Assembly (NCBI RefSeq): GCF_003417535.1
Contig: NZ_QVLS01000001.1
Location: 124,001 to 188,000, forward strand
Reading direction: 5' to 3'
DNA length: 64,000 nt
Origin: Hydrogenophaga borbori
GTDB taxonomy: Bacteria; Pseudomonadota; Gammaproteobacteria; Burkholderiales; Burkholderiaceae_C
Both the position numbers and the translations under genes were made by a program. Positions within the stretch are counted from its first letter, which is position 1. Every line of letters starts with the position of its first letter. Shown in pieces: positions 8,843-19,506 of this stretch. The notes beneath the pieces are model-generated. The model was not told the DNA's origin and did no database searches. It saw only the letters and a program-made list of their open reading frames with translations.

Positions 8843-10030
8843 ATGTCCGACGCCCCGCAGTTCATCACCATCCTCGGCTCCACGGGCTCGATCGGGCAGA
8901 ACACGCTCGACGTGGTCGCGCGCCATCCCGGGCGCTACCGCGTGTTCGCCCTCACCGCCGCGCGCCAGGACGAAGCCCTGTTCGAGCAGTGCCGGGCCTT
9001 CCAGCCGCGCGTCGCGGTGCTGGTGGACGCCGCCGCCGCGGCGCGCCTGCGCGAGCGCGTGCGCGAGGCCGGCCTGGCTGTCGAGGTGCGGCAGGGCGCC
9101 CAGGCCCTGTGCGAGGTCAGCGAAGCGCCCGAGGTGCACGCCGTGATGGCCGCCATCGTCGGTGCCGCCGGCCTGGCGCCCAGCCTGGCCGCCGCGCGCG
9201 CCGGCAAGAAATTGCTGCTGGCCAACAAGGAGGCGCTGGTGGTCGGGGGCGATCTGTTCATGGACACCGTGCGCGCCGGCGGCGCCACGCTGCTGCCCAT
9301 CGACAGCGAGCACTCGGCGGTGTTCCAGTCGCTGCCCGAGGACCCGGCGAGCTGGGACCGGCGCGTGGACAAGATCGTGCTCACGGCCTCCGGGGGGCCT
9401 TTTCGCACCCGCGCGCCCGGCACACTGGCCGAGGTCACGCCCGAGCAGGCCTGCGCCCACCCCAACTGGGTCATGGGCCGAAAGATCTCGGTCGACTCCG
9501 CGACCATGATGAACAAGGCGCTGGAGGTCATCGAGGCGCGCTACCTTTTCGGCCTGGCGCCTGAGCGCATCGAGGTGGTGATCCACCCGCAGAGCGTCAT
9601 CCACTCCATGGTGCAGTACCGCGACGGCTCCATCGTGGCCCAGCTCGGCACGCCCGACATGCGGGTGCCCATCGCCTATGGCCTGGCCTGGCCCGAGCGC
9701 ATCGCCTCGGGCGCCAGCGCGCTCGACTTCGCCACCCTGGGCACGCTGAGCTTCGAAAGCGCCGACGAGGCGCGTTTCCCCGGCCTGCCACTGGCTTGGT
9801 CCGCGCTGCGCGGGCCGGCCGGTACCACCGCGGTGCTCAACGCCGCCAACGAGGAGGCCGTGGCGGCCTTTCTCGACCGGCGGCTGCGCTTCGACCACAT
9901 CCACGCGGTCAACGATGCAACTTTGCAGCGCGTGAGCCCTTCCAAGCCACAATCGCTGGCCGACCTGCTGGCGCTCGACGAAGAGGCCCGCGCCTGCGCG
10001 CGGCAGCAAGTCACCCGTTTGCAGACCTGA
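8843..10030 (+). CDS. dxr: 1-deoxy-D-xylulose 5-phosphate reductoisomerase
   Basis: Converts DXP to MEP with NADPH and Mn2+/Mg2+, the committed step of the non-mevalonate isoprenoid route that feeds uppS next door. The 395-residue protein has the NADPH motif [15 protein letters not shown] (residues 9-23), the metal-binding [12 protein letters not shown] (about 152-163), SGGPF and the active-site loop [18 protein letters not shown]. Full length for the family. Confidence 0.97.
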   Translation: MSDAPQFITILGSTGSIGQNTLDVVARHPGRYRVFALTAARQDEALFEQCRAFQPRVAVLVDAAAAARLRERVREAGLAVEVRQGAQALCEVSEAPEVHAVMAAIVGAAGLAPSLAAARAGKKLLLANKEALVVGGDLFMDTVRAGGATLLPIDSEHSAVFQSLPEDPASWDRRVDKIVLTASGGPFRTRAPGTLAEVTPEQACAHPNWVMGRKISVDSATMMNKALEVIEARYLFGLAPERIEVVIHPQSVIHSMVQYRDGSIVAQLGTPDMRVPIAYGLAWPERIASGASALDFATLGTLSFESADEARFPGLPLAWSALRGPAGTTAVLNAANEEAVAAFLDRRLRFDHIHAVNDATLQRVSPSKPQSLADLLALDEEARACARQQVTRLQT

Positions 10031-10075
10031 TCCTTCGCGCCGGCCCGGCCCGTCCCCTGGCGCAGCGAGTCGCCC

Positions 10076-11458
10076 ATGCTCACCGTCATCGCCTTCCTCG
10101 TTGCCCTGGGTCTGCTGATCGCGATCCACGAATACGGCCATTACCGCGTGGCCGTGGCCTGCGGCGTCAAGGTGCTGCGCTTTTCGGTGGGCTTCGGCAA
10201 GCCTATCCTGCGCTGGCACCGCCCCGGCAAGCCCACGGAATTCGTCCTTGGGGCATTGCCGCTCGGTGGCTACGTGCGCATGCTCGACGAACGCGAGGCG
10301 CCGGTAGACCCCGCCGAGCGCCACCTGGCCTTCAACACCCAGCCGCTGCGCTCGCGCGCGGCCATCGTCGCCGCCGGCCCGCTGGCCAACCTGCTGCTGG
10401 CCACCTTCATCTATTCGGTGATCAATTGGGTGGGCATCGAGGAGCCGCAGCCCGTGCTGTCGGCGCCGGCCGCCGGAACCGTGGCCGAGCGCGCCGGCCT
10501 GCGCGGTGGCGAATGGGTGCTGCGCGCCAGCGAGACCAACGACGGCTCCGATGGCCTGGCGGCGGGCGAGGGCGTCGCCTCCTTCGAGGACCTGCGCTGG
10601 CGCATCACCCAGGCGGCGCTGGATGGCCAGGACCTCACCCTGTGGGTGGCCACCGCGCCCGAGGCGCCTGCGCGCCCGGTGACGCTGGCACTCGCTGGCC
10701 TGGACGTGCGCGAGGCGGATGCCGCCCTGTTCCGCCGCATCGGCATCACCTCGCCGCACACCGCGCCGCGCGTGGGACAGGTCTTCGACGGCGGCGCGGC
10801 GCAGGCCGCCGGCCTGCGCGACGGCGATCTGGTGCGCCGCATCGACGGCCGGCCGGTGCGCGACGGCCAGGAACTGCGCCGCCTGATCCGCGAGGCGGTG
10901 GGCCCGCAGGGCCAGCCCAAACCCCAGCGCTGGGACATCGACCGCGGCGGCCAGGCGCTCAGCCTGGCGGTGGCGCCACGCCCGCAGCAGCAGGGCGGCC
11001 AGTGGATCGCGCGGGTGGAGGCCTACGTGGGCGACGCCCCGGCGATGCTGACCGTGCGCCATGGCCCCGTCGACGGCCTGGTGCGCGGCGTGCAAAGAAC
11101 CTGGGAAATGTCCTGGCTCACCCTCAAGATGATGGGGCGCATGCTGATTGGCGAGGCCTCGCTGAGCAACCTCAGCGGCCCCCTGACCATCGCCGACTAT
11201 GCCGGCAAGTCGGCCAGCCTGGGCCTGACCTCCTACCTTCTGTTCCTGGCCCTCATCAGCGTGAGCCTGGGCGTGCTCAACCTGCTGCCGCTGCCGGTCC
11301 TCGATGGGGGGCACCTCATGTATTATCTTTGGGAGGCGCTCACGGGCCGAAGCGTGTCGGACGCATGGATGGAGCGCCTGCAGCGTGGTGGTGTCGTGGT
11401 GCTCATGGCGCTCATGTCCGTTGCCCTGTTCAACGATGTCGTCCGCCTCGCCGGCTGA
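10076..11458 (+). CDS. rseP: Site-2 intramembrane metalloprotease RseP
   Basis: Cuts the anti-sigma factor RseA and remnant signal peptides inside the inner membrane. The zinc site HEYGH (residues 18-22) sits in the first membrane helix, and the third ligand in the C-terminal LPLPVLDGGHLMYY near residue 405. Two PDZ-like segments lie between: one around residues 125-165 with an acidic insert, one around 220-285 with FDGGAAQAAGLRDGDLV. At 460 residues it is normal. The ATG at 10076 begins the first membrane helix directly. bamA follows after 13 bp, coupling the envelope stress protease to outer-membrane assembly. Confidence 0.96.
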   Translation: MLTVIAFLVALGLLIAIHEYGHYRVAVACGVKVLRFSVGFGKPILRWHRPGKPTEFVLGALPLGGYVRMLDEREAPVDPAERHLAFNTQPLRSRAAIVAAGPLANLLLATFIYSVINWVGIEEPQPVLSAPAAGTVAERAGLRGGEWVLRASETNDGSDGLAAGEGVASFEDLRWRITQAALDGQDLTLWVATAPEAPARPVTLALAGLDVREADAALFRRIGITSPHTAPRVGQVFDGGAAQAAGLRDGDLVRRIDGRPVRDGQELRRLIREAVGPQGQPKPQRWDIDRGGQALSLAVAPRPQQQGGQWIARVEAYVGDAPAMLTVRHGPVDGLVRGVQRTWEMSWLTLKMMGRMLIGEASLSNLSGPLTIADYAGKSASLGLTSYLLFLALISVSLGVLNLLPLPVLDGGHLMYYLWEALTGRSVSDAWMERLQRGGVVVLMALMSVALFNDVVRLAG

Positions 11459-11471
11459 ACATTTCCTTCGC

Positions 11472-13793
11472 ATGAATCAAACCAAACGAGGTCTTCGCGG
11501 CCTGAGTCTTTCTGCGCTCGCGATGGGCCTGCTGGCCGCCTTGCCGGCATGGGCGGTCGATCCCTTCACCCTGCGCGACATCCGCGTCGAGGGCTTGCAG
11601 CGGGTCGAACCGGGTACGGTCTTCGCGTCGCTGCCGTTTCGCATCGGCGATCAGTACAACGACGACAAGGGCAGTGCGGCTATCCGCTCGCTCTTCGGCC
11701 TTGGCCTGTTCAGTGACGTGCGGCTGCAGATCAGCAACGACGTGCTGGTCGTCATCGTGGAAGAGCGGCCCACCGTGGCCGGCCTGAGCTTTTCGGGCAT
11801 CAAGGAATTCAGCGACGAGGTGCTGCGCGGCGTGCTGCGCGACATCGGCCTGACCGACGGCCGGCCCTTTGACAAGGCCCTGGCCGACCGCGCCGAGCAG
11901 GAGCTCAAGCGCCAGTACATCAACCGCAGCTTCTACGGCGCCGAGGTGGTGACCACCGTCACACCGACCGAACGCAACCGCGTCAACCTGAACTTCAGCG
12001 TGACCGAAGGCGAGATCGCCAAGATCACCGAGATCCGCATCGTCGGCAACCAGGCATTCTCCGAGTCGACCCTGCGTGGCCTGTTCGATCTCGACACGGG
12101 CAACTGGCTGAGCTGGTACACCAAGAGCGACCGCTACTCGCGCGCCAAGCTCAACGCCGACATCGAGACGCTGCGCTCCTACTACCTCAGCCGCGGCTTC
12201 ATCGACTTCCGCATCGACTCCACGCAGGTCGCGATCTCGCCCGACAAGCAGAGCATGTCGGTCACCATCAACATCACTGAAGGGGACCGCTACGTGGTGT
12301 CCTCGGTGGCGCTGCAAGGCGATTACCTCGACCGCGAGGACGAATTCAAGTCGCTCGTCACGCTCAGGCCCGGCGAGGCCTACAACGTCGAGGACGTCAC
12401 CAACACCACCAAGGCGTTCACCGAGTACTTTGGCGCCTTCGGTTACGCCTTCGCCCAGGTCGAGGCCACGCCCGACATCGACCGCGTCAACAAGCGCGTG
12501 GCGTTCACGCTGCGCGCCACGCCGCAGCGCCGTGTGTACGTGCGCCGCATCCACGTCGAGGGCAACAACCGCACGCGCGACGAGATCATCCGGCGCGAGT
12601 TCCGGCAGTTCGAAGCCGCCTGGTACGACAGCGATCGCATCCGCCTCTCGCGCGACCGCATCGACCGCCTGGGCTTCTTCACCTCGGTCGACCTGAACAC
12701 CGAGCCTGTGCCCGGCTCGCCCGACCAGGTGGACCTCACCGTCACCGTGGTCGAAAAGCCCACGGGCAACCTGACCCTGGGCGCGGGCTACTCGCAGGAA
12801 GAGAAGCTCTCCATCATCGCGGGCATTCGCCAGGAGAACGTGTTCGGCACCGGCAACTACCTGGGCCTGGACATCAACACCAGCAAGTTCAACCGCCAGC
12901 TGGTGGTGAGCACGGTCGACCCGTACTTCACCAAGGACGGCGTCTCGCGGGCTTTCGACGCCTACTACCGCACCACGCGCCCCTACGACAACCAGGACGG
13001 CGACTACCGCCTGGTCACCAAAGGCCTGAGCGTGCGCTTCGGTGTGCCCTTCACCGAGGTCGACACCGTGTTCTTCGGCGCCGGCGTGGAGCAGACCACC
13101 ATCGAGCCGGGCAACTTCCTGCCGACGGCCTACGAGGACTACGCCGCGCAGTTCGGCCGCACCAGCAACACCCTGCCATTGACCCTGGGCTGGACGCGCG
13201 ACAGCCGCGACAGCGCGCTGGTGCCCACCAAGGGCCGGCTGATGCGCGTCAACGGCGAGATGAGCCTGTCGGGCGACGCGCGCTACGCCAAGACCAACCT
13301 GCAGTTCCAGCAGTACTACCCGCTGTCGCGCCAGTACACCCTGGCCTTCAACGCCGAGCTGGGCTACGGCAAGGGCCTCGGTGGCCGCCCGTACCCGGTC
13401 TTCAAGAATTTCTTCGGCGGCGGCCTGGGTTCGGTGCGCGGCTTCGAGGGTGGCACCCTGGGCCCGACCTCCCCGGTGATCAATTCCCCCAACGGTTCCG
13501 TCATCAACATTGGCGGCAATCGCAGCATTGCGCTCAATACCGAATTCATCATGCCTTTTCCCGGCGCGGGCAACGACCGCACCCTGCGCATGTTTGGCTT
13601 CTTTGACGTCGGCAACGTTTTTGGCGACAACGACACCCGTCCCAATGCCCGCGACCTGCGCGCTTCCGTCGGTCTTGGCGTGAGTTGGCTGTCGCCGATC
13701 GGCCCTTTGCGTATTGCATTCGCTAACCCCGTTCGCAAGTTCGAGGGCGATAGAATCCAGAGATTCCAGTTTCAGATCGGAACGTCCTTTTGA
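11472..13793 (+). CDS. bamA: Outer membrane protein assembly factor BamA
   Basis: Central pore subunit of the BAM complex, which folds and inserts beta-barrel proteins into the outer membrane. A signal peptide (residues 1-28, ending PAWA before VDPFTLRDIRVEG) is followed by five POTRA domains to about residue 345 and a C-terminal 16-strand barrel. The barrel carries the VRGF-type motif (LGSVRGFEG near residue 657) and ends in phenylalanine (FQIGTSF), the assembly signal. The ATG at 11472 gives the signal peptide; the longer in-frame reading inside rseP does not. The stop codon overlaps the skp start (TGATG). Confidence 0.98.
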   Translation: MNQTKRGLRGLSLSALAMGLLAALPAWAVDPFTLRDIRVEGLQRVEPGTVFASLPFRIGDQYNDDKGSAAIRSLFGLGLFSDVRLQISNDVLVVIVEERPTVAGLSFSGIKEFSDEVLRGVLRDIGLTDGRPFDKALADRAEQELKRQYINRSFYGAEVVTTVTPTERNRVNLNFSVTEGEIAKITEIRIVGNQAFSESTLRGLFDLDTGNWLSWYTKSDRYSRAKLNADIETLRSYYLSRGFIDFRIDSTQVAISPDKQSMSVTINITEGDRYVVSSVALQGDYLDREDEFKSLVTLRPGEAYNVEDVTNTTKAFTEYFGAFGYAFAQVEATPDIDRVNKRVAFTLRATPQRRVYVRRIHVEGNNRTRDEIIRREFRQFEAAWYDSDRIRLSRDRIDRLGFFTSVDLNTEPVPGSPDQVDLTVTVVEKPTGNLTLGAGYSQEEKLSIIAGIRQENVFGTGNYLGLDINTSKFNRQLVVSTVDPYFTKDGVSRAFDAYYRTTRPYDNQDGDYRLVTKGLSVRFGVPFTEVDTVFFGAGVEQTTIEPGNFLPTAYEDYAAQFGRTSNTLPLTLGWTRDSRDSALVPTKGRLMRVNGEMSLSGDARYAKTNLQFQQYYPLSRQYTLAFNAELGYGKGLGGRPYPVFKNFFGGGLGSVRGFEGGTLGPTSPVINSPNGSVINIGGNRSIALNTEFIMPFPGAGNDRTLRMFGFFDVGNVFGDNDTRPNARDLRASVGLGVSWLSPIGPLRIAFANPVRKFEGDRIQRFQFQIGTSF

Positions 13794-14323
13794 TGAACAC
13801 CCCAATTCGCCTGTTCGCACGGCAATTCGCCCTGGCGGTGTCGCTGGCGCTGGCCATGGTCGGCGGTGCCGCGGCGCAGGACGCCAAGGCCGGTGCCAAG
13901 GTTGGCGCCGTCAACGTCGAGCGCATCCTGCGCGACTCCTCCACGGCCAAGGCCGTCTCGGCCAAGCTGGAGCAGGATTTCTCCAAGCGTGAGCGCGACC
14001 TGCGTGCCTCCGCCGACCAGCTCCGCCAAGCCGTCGAGAAGTTCGAGCGCGAATCGCCCACGCTGCCCGAGAGCCAGCGCACCCCGCGCCAGCGACAGCT
14101 GGTCGAGCAGGAGCGCGACCTGCAGCGCCGCCAGCGCGACTTCCAGGAAGAGCTCAACCTGCGCCGCAACGAGGCCCTGCAGCAGGTCGTCGAAAAGCTC
14201 AACCGCGTGATCCGCACGATCGCCGAGGCCGAAAAGTACGACCTGATCGTGCAAGAAGCCTATTACGTGAGCCCGCGCGTGGACATCACCGATCGCGTGA
14301 TGTCCCAGCTCGACGGCAAGTAA
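13793..14323 (+). CDS. skp: OmpH/Skp family periplasmic chaperone
   Basis: A 176-residue protein with a cleavable signal peptide (residues 1-28, ending in GGAAA before QDAKAG) and a long, charged, coiled-coil middle (residues 60-130, rich in E, R, K, Q), the tentacle arms of Skp. It holds unfolded outer-membrane proteins on the way to BamA, whose gene it follows with a stop/start overlap at 13791-13795. A TTG one codon earlier is in frame, but the ATG is the better start. Confidence 0.93.
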   Translation: MNTPIRLFARQFALAVSLALAMVGGAAAQDAKAGAKVGAVNVERILRDSSTAKAVSAKLEQDFSKRERDLRASADQLRQAVEKFERESPTLPESQRTPRQRQLVEQERDLQRRQRDFQEELNLRRNEALQQVVEKLNRVIRTIAEAEKYDLIVQEAYYVSPRVDITDRVMSQLDGK

Positions 14324-14332
14324 GCCGCGGCC

Positions 14333-15385
14333 GTGGCAGCACCGCTGGGCGCCATCGTCGATGCCCTCGGTGGCAGCCTGGTCGGTGACGCCGCCTTTCT
14401 CGTTCAGCGGCTTGCGCCGCTGAACAGCGCCCGACCCGATGAGCTGGCCTTCGTGGCCAGCGCGCGCTACGCCACCCAGATCGCGGCGTCCCAGGCGGGC
14501 GCCCTCATCGTGCCGCCCGCGCTCGAGGCCACCACGGCCGATCGCGCCGCGCGCATCGTCACCGACGACCCTTATCTCTATTTCGCGCGCCTGACCCAGT
14601 GGTGGCGCGAACGGCACGAGCCGGCGCGTGCGCCGCGGATCGATCCACTCGCCAGTGTGCACCCCGACGCGGTGCTGGGGCCAGGCGTCGATGTCGGGCC
14701 GTTCGTGGTGATCGCCGAAGGCGCCCGGGTTGGCGCTGGCGCGCGCATCGGCGCCCACGCGGTGATCGGCCGCGACGCGGCGGTGGGCGAGGGCAGCGTG
14801 CTGCACCCTCGCGTCACGCTGGGCGAGCGCTGCTCCGTGGGCGATCGCTGCATCCTGCACAGCGGCGTGGTGATCGGCGCCGACGGCTTCGGCTTCGCGC
14901 CGCACCAGGGGCAGTGGATCAAGATCGAGCAGCTGGGCGCGGTGCGCATCGGCCATGGGGTGGAGATCGGTGCCAACACCTGCATCGACCGCGGCGCGCT
15001 CGACGACACCGTGATCGAGGACGGTGTCAAGCTCGACAACCTGATCCAGATCGGCCACAACGTGCGCGTGGGCGCGCACACGGCCATGGCCGGTTGCGTG
15101 GGCGTGGCCGGCAGTGCCGATATCGGCGCGCGTTGCACCATCGGCGGCGGCGCCGTGGTGCTGGGTCACCTCAAGCTGGCCGACGGCGTCAACATCTCGG
15201 CGGCCTCGGTGGTCACGCGCTCCATCCTGCAGCCCGGCCACTACACCGGCATGTTCCCCATCGACGACAATGCCGCCTGGGAAAAGAACGCTGCTTCGCT
15301 CAAGCAGCTCAACCGCCTGCGCGAACGGCTCAAGGCCGTGGAACAAGCGATCGCGCGGGCCCAGACCAGAACGGACGACGCCTGA
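14333..15385 (+). CDS. lpxD: UDP-3-O-(3-hydroxyacyl)glucosamine N-acyltransferase
   Basis: Third step of lipid A synthesis: adds the N-linked hydroxyacyl chain from acyl-ACP. It starts with GTG at 14333, 9 bp after skp. An N-terminal uridine-binding domain (to about residue 105) precedes a left-handed beta-helix of hexapeptide repeats (residues 106-300) and C-terminal helices. The catalytic His lies in the beta-helix; DGFGFAP and [17 protein letters not shown] are visible. At 350 residues the length is normal. Overlaps fabZ by one base (TGATG). Confidence 0.97.
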   Translation: MAAPLGAIVDALGGSLVGDAAFLVQRLAPLNSARPDELAFVASARYATQIAASQAGALIVPPALEATTADRAARIVTDDPYLYFARLTQWWRERHEPARAPRIDPLASVHPDAVLGPGVDVGPFVVIAEGARVGAGARIGAHAVIGRDAAVGEGSVLHPRVTLGERCSVGDRCILHSGVVIGADGFGFAPHQGQWIKIEQLGAVRIGHGVEIGANTCIDRGALDDTVIEDGVKLDNLIQIGHNVRVGAHTAMAGCVGVAGSADIGARCTIGGGAVVLGHLKLADGVNISAASVVTRSILQPGHYTGMFPIDDNAAWEKNAASLKQLNRLRERLKAVEQAIARAQTRTDDA

Positions 15386-15822
15386 TGGACATCCACCAGA
15401 TCCTCAAACTCCTGCCCCACCGCTACCCCTTTCTGCTCGTGGATCGCGTGATCTCGATCGACAAGGGCCAGCGCATCCAGGCGCTCAAGAACGTCACCAT
15501 CAATGAGCCGTTCTTCACCGGCCACTTCCCCCACCGGCCCGTGATGCCGGGCGTGCTCATGCTCGAAGCGATGGCGCAGACGGCCGCGTTGCTGACCTTC
15601 GACACCATGGGCGTGGCACCCGACGACAAGACGGTCTACTACTTCGCCGGGATCGACGGCGCGCGCTTCAAGCGCCCCGTGGAGCCAGGCGACCAGCTCG
15701 TGATGGACGTGAGCCTGGAACGCGCCAAGGCCGGCATCTACAAGTTCAAGGGTGTCACCCGCGTGGGCAATGAGGTGGCCTGCGAGGCCGAACTCATGTG
15801 CACCATGCGCACGGTTGCCTGA
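15385..15822 (+). CDS. fabZ: 3-hydroxyacyl-[acyl-carrier-protein] dehydratase FabZ
   Basis: Dehydrates 3-hydroxyacyl-ACP in fatty acid elongation and competes with LpxA for 3-hydroxymyristoyl-ACP, hence its place in the lipid A cluster. The 145-residue hot-dog protein has [14 protein letters not shown] (residues 9-22), the catalytic His in [18 protein letters not shown] (about 47-64) and the catalytic Glu at the end of that motif. The start ATG overlaps the lpxD stop. Confidence 0.97.
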   Translation: MDIHQILKLLPHRYPFLLVDRVISIDKGQRIQALKNVTINEPFFTGHFPHRPVMPGVLMLEAMAQTAALLTFDTMGVAPDDKTVYYFAGIDGARFKRPVEPGDQLVMDVSLERAKAGIYKFKGVTRVGNEVACEAELMCTMRTVA

Positions 15823-15900
15823 CGGCGGGGCGCGACGCATGAGCACCGCACGGCCGCCCGAAAGGGCTCGCACCGCAGCGCGTGGCGCGGAGGTCTGCCA

Positions 15901-16695
15901 ATGACGCGTATCCACCCCACGGCGATCGTCGATCCCGCGGCCTCGCTCGACAGCACGGTCGAGGTCGGTCCGTACACCGTGATCGGTCCGCACGTGAAGA
16001 TCGGCGCCGGCACCACGGTCGGCCCGCACTGCGTGATCGAGGGCCACACCACCATCGGCCGGGACAACCGCATCTTCCAGTTCAACTCGCTTGGCGCGAT
16101 CCCGCAGGACAAGAAGTACGCGGGCGAGCCCTGCGAGCTGGTGATCGGCGACCGCAACACCATTCGCGAGTTCTGCACCTTCAACATCGGCTCGCCCGGT
16201 GACAAGGGCCTCACGCGCCTGGGTGACGACAACTGGATCATGGCCTACGTGCACCTCGCGCACGACTGCATGGTGGGCAACAAAACCATCTTCGCCAACA
16301 ACTCGCAACTCGCGGGGCACGTGCACGTGGGCGATTGGGCGATCCTTGGCGGCTTCACCGTGGTTCACCAGTTCGTGCGCATCGGCGCGCACGCCATGAC
16401 GGCCATGTGCTCCGCGCTGCTCGCCGACGTGCCACCGTTCGTGATGACGCAGGGCCAGCCCGCCAGTGCGCGCTCGATGAATTTCGAGGGCTTGCGCCGG
16501 CGCGGCTTTTCGGCCGAGCGCATCGCCGCCGTCAAGGCCATGCACAAGGCGCTCTACCGCGAGGATCGGACGCTTGAGCAGGCCATGGCGCGCATCGACG
16601 CGCTGCGCCTTGAAAAGCCCGAGGCCGGCGAAGACGTGGATCTGATGCTGGGCTTCCTGCGCGGCACCTCGCCGCAGCGCGGCATCGTTCGCTGA
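15901..16695 (+). CDS. lpxA: UDP-N-acetylglucosamine acyltransferase
   Basis: First step of lipid A synthesis, moving a 3-hydroxyacyl chain from ACP to the 3-OH of UDP-GlcNAc. A 264-residue trimeric beta-helix with hexapeptide repeats from residue 2 ([20 protein letters not shown]) to about 185, the catalytic His in [12 protein letters not shown] (near residue 121), then a C-terminal helical domain. A Shine-Dalgarno GCGGAGG lies 9 bp upstream of the ATG. The 78 bp before it hold no other gene. Confidence 0.97.
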   Translation: MTRIHPTAIVDPAASLDSTVEVGPYTVIGPHVKIGAGTTVGPHCVIEGHTTIGRDNRIFQFNSLGAIPQDKKYAGEPCELVIGDRNTIREFCTFNIGSPGDKGLTRLGDDNWIMAYVHLAHDCMVGNKTIFANNSQLAGHVHVGDWAILGGFTVVHQFVRIGAHAMTAMCSALLADVPPFVMTQGQPASARSMNFEGLRRRGFSAERIAAVKAMHKALYREDRTLEQAMARIDALRLEKPEAGEDVDLMLGFLRGTSPQRGIVR

Positions 16696-16708
16696 AGAGG
16701 GGTCTCGC

Positions 16709-17854
16709 GTGAGCGCATCGCCACGTTTCGCCCTGGTGGCAGGCGAGGCCTCGGGCGACCTGCTCGCGGGTCTGCTGCTCGGTGGCCTGCGCCAGCGCTG
16801 GCCGGGGCTCACGGGCGTGGGCATCGGCGGTCCGCAGATGGTCGCCCAGGGTTTCGACGCCTGGTGGCCCAGCGAGCGGCTGGCCGTGCGCGGCTATGTC
16901 GAGGTGCTGCGGCACTACCGCGAAATCGTGGGCATACGCCACCAGCTGCGGCAGCGCCTGCTGCAAGGCGAGCGGCCCGACGTGTTCATCGGCGTGGACG
17001 CGCCCGACTTCAATCTCGAACTCGAAGCGAACCTCAAGGCGGCGGGCGTGCGCACGGTGCATTTCGTCTGCCCCTCGATCTGGGCCTGGCGGCCCGAGCG
17101 CGTGCGCAAGATCCAGGCGAGCGCCGACCACGTGCTGTGCATCTTTCCGTTCGAGCCCGCGCTGCTGGCCGAGCACGGCATCGCCGCCACCTATGTGGGG
17201 CATCCTGTGGCCAATGTGGTGCCCTTGGAGCCCGATCGCCAGGCCGCGCGCCGCCAGCTCGGCTTGCCCGAGGACGCAGAGGTGGTGGCGCTGTTGCCGG
17301 GCAGCCGTGGCTCCGAGGTCGACTACCTCGCGCACCGCTTCTTCGAGGCCGCGCGGCTGATGCAACAGGCGCGCCAGGGGCTGCGCTTCGTGCTGCCCGC
17401 CGTGCCGGCGCAGCGCGAGCGCATCGGGCGCGTGGCCCGCGAGGCCGGCGTGGCGGACCTGGTACAGCTGGTGCCGGGCCAGTCGCATGCCGTGCTGGCC
17501 GCCTGCGACGCCACGCTGATCGCCAGCGGCACCGCCACGCTGGAGGCCGCGCTGTTCAAGCGGCCCATGGTCATTGCGTACAACATGAACTGGCTGTCCT
17601 GGCAGATCATGCGTCGCCAGCGCCTGCAGCCTTGGGTGGGCCTGCCCAACATCCTGTGCCAGGACTTCGTCGTGCCCGAACTGCTGCAGGAAGAGGCCTC
17701 GCCCCAGCGCCTGGCTCAGGCCGTGCTCGACTGGCTCGATGCGCCCGAGCGCGTGCGCGCGCTGCAGGCCCGTTTCACCCAACTGCACCACGAGCTGCGC
17801 CGCGACACCGCGGCGCTGGCCACCGATGCGATCGAAGCGCTTCTTGCTCGCTGA
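16709..17854 (+). CDS. lpxB: Lipid-A-disaccharide synthase
   Basis: GT19 enzyme that joins UDP-2,3-diacylglucosamine to lipid X at the inner membrane. It starts with GTG at 16709. The N-terminus [18 protein letters not shown] (residues 6-23), [14 protein letters not shown] (about 114-127), [12 protein letters not shown] and the [10 protein letters not shown] loop near residue 272 are family hallmarks. At 381 residues it is full length. The 3' end overlaps the rnhB start by 29 bp. Confidence 0.97.
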   Translation: MSASPRFALVAGEASGDLLAGLLLGGLRQRWPGLTGVGIGGPQMVAQGFDAWWPSERLAVRGYVEVLRHYREIVGIRHQLRQRLLQGERPDVFIGVDAPDFNLELEANLKAAGVRTVHFVCPSIWAWRPERVRKIQASADHVLCIFPFEPALLAEHGIAATYVGHPVANVVPLEPDRQAARRQLGLPEDAEVVALLPGSRGSEVDYLAHRFFEAARLMQQARQGLRFVLPAVPAQRERIGRVAREAGVADLVQLVPGQSHAVLAACDATLIASGTATLEAALFKRPMVIAYNMNWLSWQIMRRQRLQPWVGLPNILCQDFVVPELLQEEASPQRLAQAVLDWLDAPERVRALQARFTQLHHELRRDTAALATDAIEALLAR

Positions 17855-18512
17855 ACAGGCCACGCTGGTGTGGGACACGCCCGGCCTGCACGCCGGCGTG
17901 GACGAGGCCGGCCGCGGTCCGCTCGCGGGTCCGGTGGTGGCGGCCGCGGTCATCCTCGACGAACTGCAGCCCGTTGCGGGCCTGACCGACTCCAAGCAGC
18001 TCAGCGCCGCACGGCGCGAGCGCCTGTACGACGAGATCCGCGCCAAGGCCCTGTGCTGCAGCGTGGCCCAGGCCTCGGTGGAGGAGATCGACACGCTCAA
18101 CATCCTGCAGGCCACCCTGCTGGCCATGCAGCGGGCGGTCGCCGGGCTGCGCCTGAAGCCGGCAAAGGTGCTGGTGGACGGCAACCGCCTGCCACCGCTG
18201 GACGTGCTGGCCGAGGCCATCGTGCAAGGCGACGCCAAGGTGCAGGCCATCTCGGCCGCTTCCATCCTCGCCAAGGTCACGCGCGACCGCCTGCTCGACG
18301 AGCTGCACCTGCGGCATCCGCACTACGGCTTCAACCAGCACAAGGGCTACGGCACCGCGCAGCACCTCGAGGCCTTGCGCCGACACGGCCCCTTGCCCGA
18401 ACACCGGCGTTCCTTTGCGCCCGTGGCCCAGGCCCACGCGGCGCGCGGGAGCGCCGCGTGGCCGCACGACGGCCTGGGCACCGCCATGCCCGACGCGCGG
18501 GCCAGGCCATGA
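17826..18512 (+). CDS. rnhB: Ribonuclease HII
   Basis: Removes single ribonucleotides and RNA-DNA hybrids. The 228-residue protein has the catalytic [19 protein letters not shown] (residues 24-42; Asp and Glu of the active site), then [14 protein letters not shown], the third acidic site in KVLVDGN, and [14 protein letters not shown] took the ATG at 17826 inside the lpxB 3' end, which gives a normal N-terminus; longer forms read through lpxB in another frame. The last bases overlap the methyltransferase start. Confidence 0.95.
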   Translation: MRSKRFLLAEQATLVWDTPGLHAGVDEAGRGPLAGPVVAAAVILDELQPVAGLTDSKQLSAARRERLYDEIRAKALCCSVAQASVEEIDTLNILQATLLAMQRAVAGLRLKPAKVLVDGNRLPPLDVLAEAIVQGDAKVQAISAASILAKVTRDRLLDELHLRHPHYGFNQHKGYGTAQHLEALRRHGPLPEHRRSFAPVAQAHAARGSAAWPHDGLGTAMPDARARP

Positions 18513-19297
18513 CCGCGACGCCGCAGGACATCCAGTCGCGCGACAACCCGCTCGTGAAAGAGCTGCGCGCGCTGGCGCAGGACAACACCGCCTATCGCCA
18601 GCGCGGACGGGTCTGGCTGGACGGCGACCACCTCTGCCGCGCGCTGCTGGCGCGCGGCCAGCGGCCGTCCATCGCGGTCTTCAGCGCCTCCGGCTGGCCG
18701 CGCGCCGACGCCGAACTGGTGGCTGCCGCGCCACGCGTGGTGCGGCTGCCCGACGCCGTCATGGCCAGCGTGAGTGGCCTGGAGTCGCCTCCCGCCATGG
18801 GCTTCGTGGCCGATCTGCCCGATGTGGCGGGGCTGCTGCCCGACGCGCCTACCGTGGTGCTCGACCGTCTGCAGGACGCCGGCAACGTGGGCTCGGTGCT
18901 GCGCAGCGCGGCCGCCTTCGGCTTCACGCAGGTGGCCGCGCTCAAAGGCACGGCCGCGCTGTGGTCGCCCAAGGTGCTGCGCGCGGGCATGGGCGCGCAT
19001 TTCGCCCTGCGCCTGGTCGAGGGCCTGGTGCCCGAGGCGCTGTCGTCCCTGTCGGTGCCGCTGCTGGTCACCAGCTCGCACCAGGGCGATTGGTTGCATC
19101 AGGCCACCTTGCCCTGGCCCTGCGCCTGGGTCATGGGCCACGAAGGGCAGGGCGTGGGCGAGGCGCTCATGGCGCGCGCCAGCCGCTTCGTGCGCATCGC
19201 GCAACCCGGTGGCGAGGAGTCGCTCAACGTCGCCGCAGCGGCCGCCATCTGCCTGCACGCGAGCGCGGCCGGGCGTTTCAAGGACGCCTGCGACTGA
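18509..19297 (+). CDS. TrmH/SpoU-family RNA 2'-O-methyltransferase
   Basis: A 262-residue SPOUT-fold methyltransferase that moves a methyl group from SAM to a ribose in rRNA or tRNA. The three SpoU motifs are present: [14 protein letters not shown] (near residues 129-142), [14 protein letters not shown] (about 207-220) and [15 protein letters not shown] (about 235-249), which form the trefoil knot. The N-terminal RNA-binding segment ([15 protein letters not shown]) resembles the substrate-binding domain of RlmB-like enzymes. Which RNA is modified cannot be told. The ATG at 18509 overlaps the rnhB stop. Confidence 0.9.
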   Translation: MTATPQDIQSRDNPLVKELRALAQDNTAYRQRGRVWLDGDHLCRALLARGQRPSIAVFSASGWPRADAELVAAAPRVVRLPDAVMASVSGLESPPAMGFVADLPDVAGLLPDAPTVVLDRLQDAGNVGSVLRSAAAFGFTQVAALKGTAALWSPKVLRAGMGAHFALRLVEGLVPEALSSLSVPLLVTSSHQGDWLHQATLPWPCAWVMGHEGQGVGEALMARASRFVRIAQPGGEESLNVAAAAAICLHASAAGRFKDACD

Positions 19298-19342
19298 GGC
19301 CTGCGGGTGTCCTGGCTGCTGCGCCGCAACACGGCGGCGCGC

Positions 19343-19348
19343 TATAAT
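19343..19348 (+). promoter_or_regulatory. Candidate -10 element (TATAAT) for carA
   Basis: Perfect TATAAT within GCGCTATAATTCGACGG, about the same context as the rpsB -10. Transcription would start near 19355, giving a GC-rich leader of about 150 nt before the carA GTG. No clear -35 is seen. The leader holds an in-frame ATG at 19375 without a ribosome site. Confidence 0.6.
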
Positions 19349-19506
19349 TCGACGGTTTAACTGCAATCGGCGCCATGCCCCGCGCGCCGCGGCTCCACAC
19401 CCCAGGATTTCGCCCACCCAGCGCCCCCCGGCCGGTGGACGCGAAGCCTGCGCGGCACCCGCCGACCGCGCGCGACGGCCAGCCCACCCCTTTTCTGGAG
19501 ATCCCT

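Noticed and set aside
7865..11473. A 1202-codon open frame on the minus strand across cdsA, dxr and rseP
   Set aside because: It is antisense to four genes with clear family motifs and its translation is low-complexity, rich in His, Arg, Gly and Ala. This is the usual shadow of GC-biased third codon positions. The same holds for long antisense frames opposite carB, aceE, bamA and the prpE-AtuA region.
19375..19506. ATG at 19375 as the carA start, adding 44 residues
   Set aside because: There is no ribosome site before it, the extra residues are Pro/Arg-rich and unlike CarA, and the GTG at 19507 has GGAG at a good distance.
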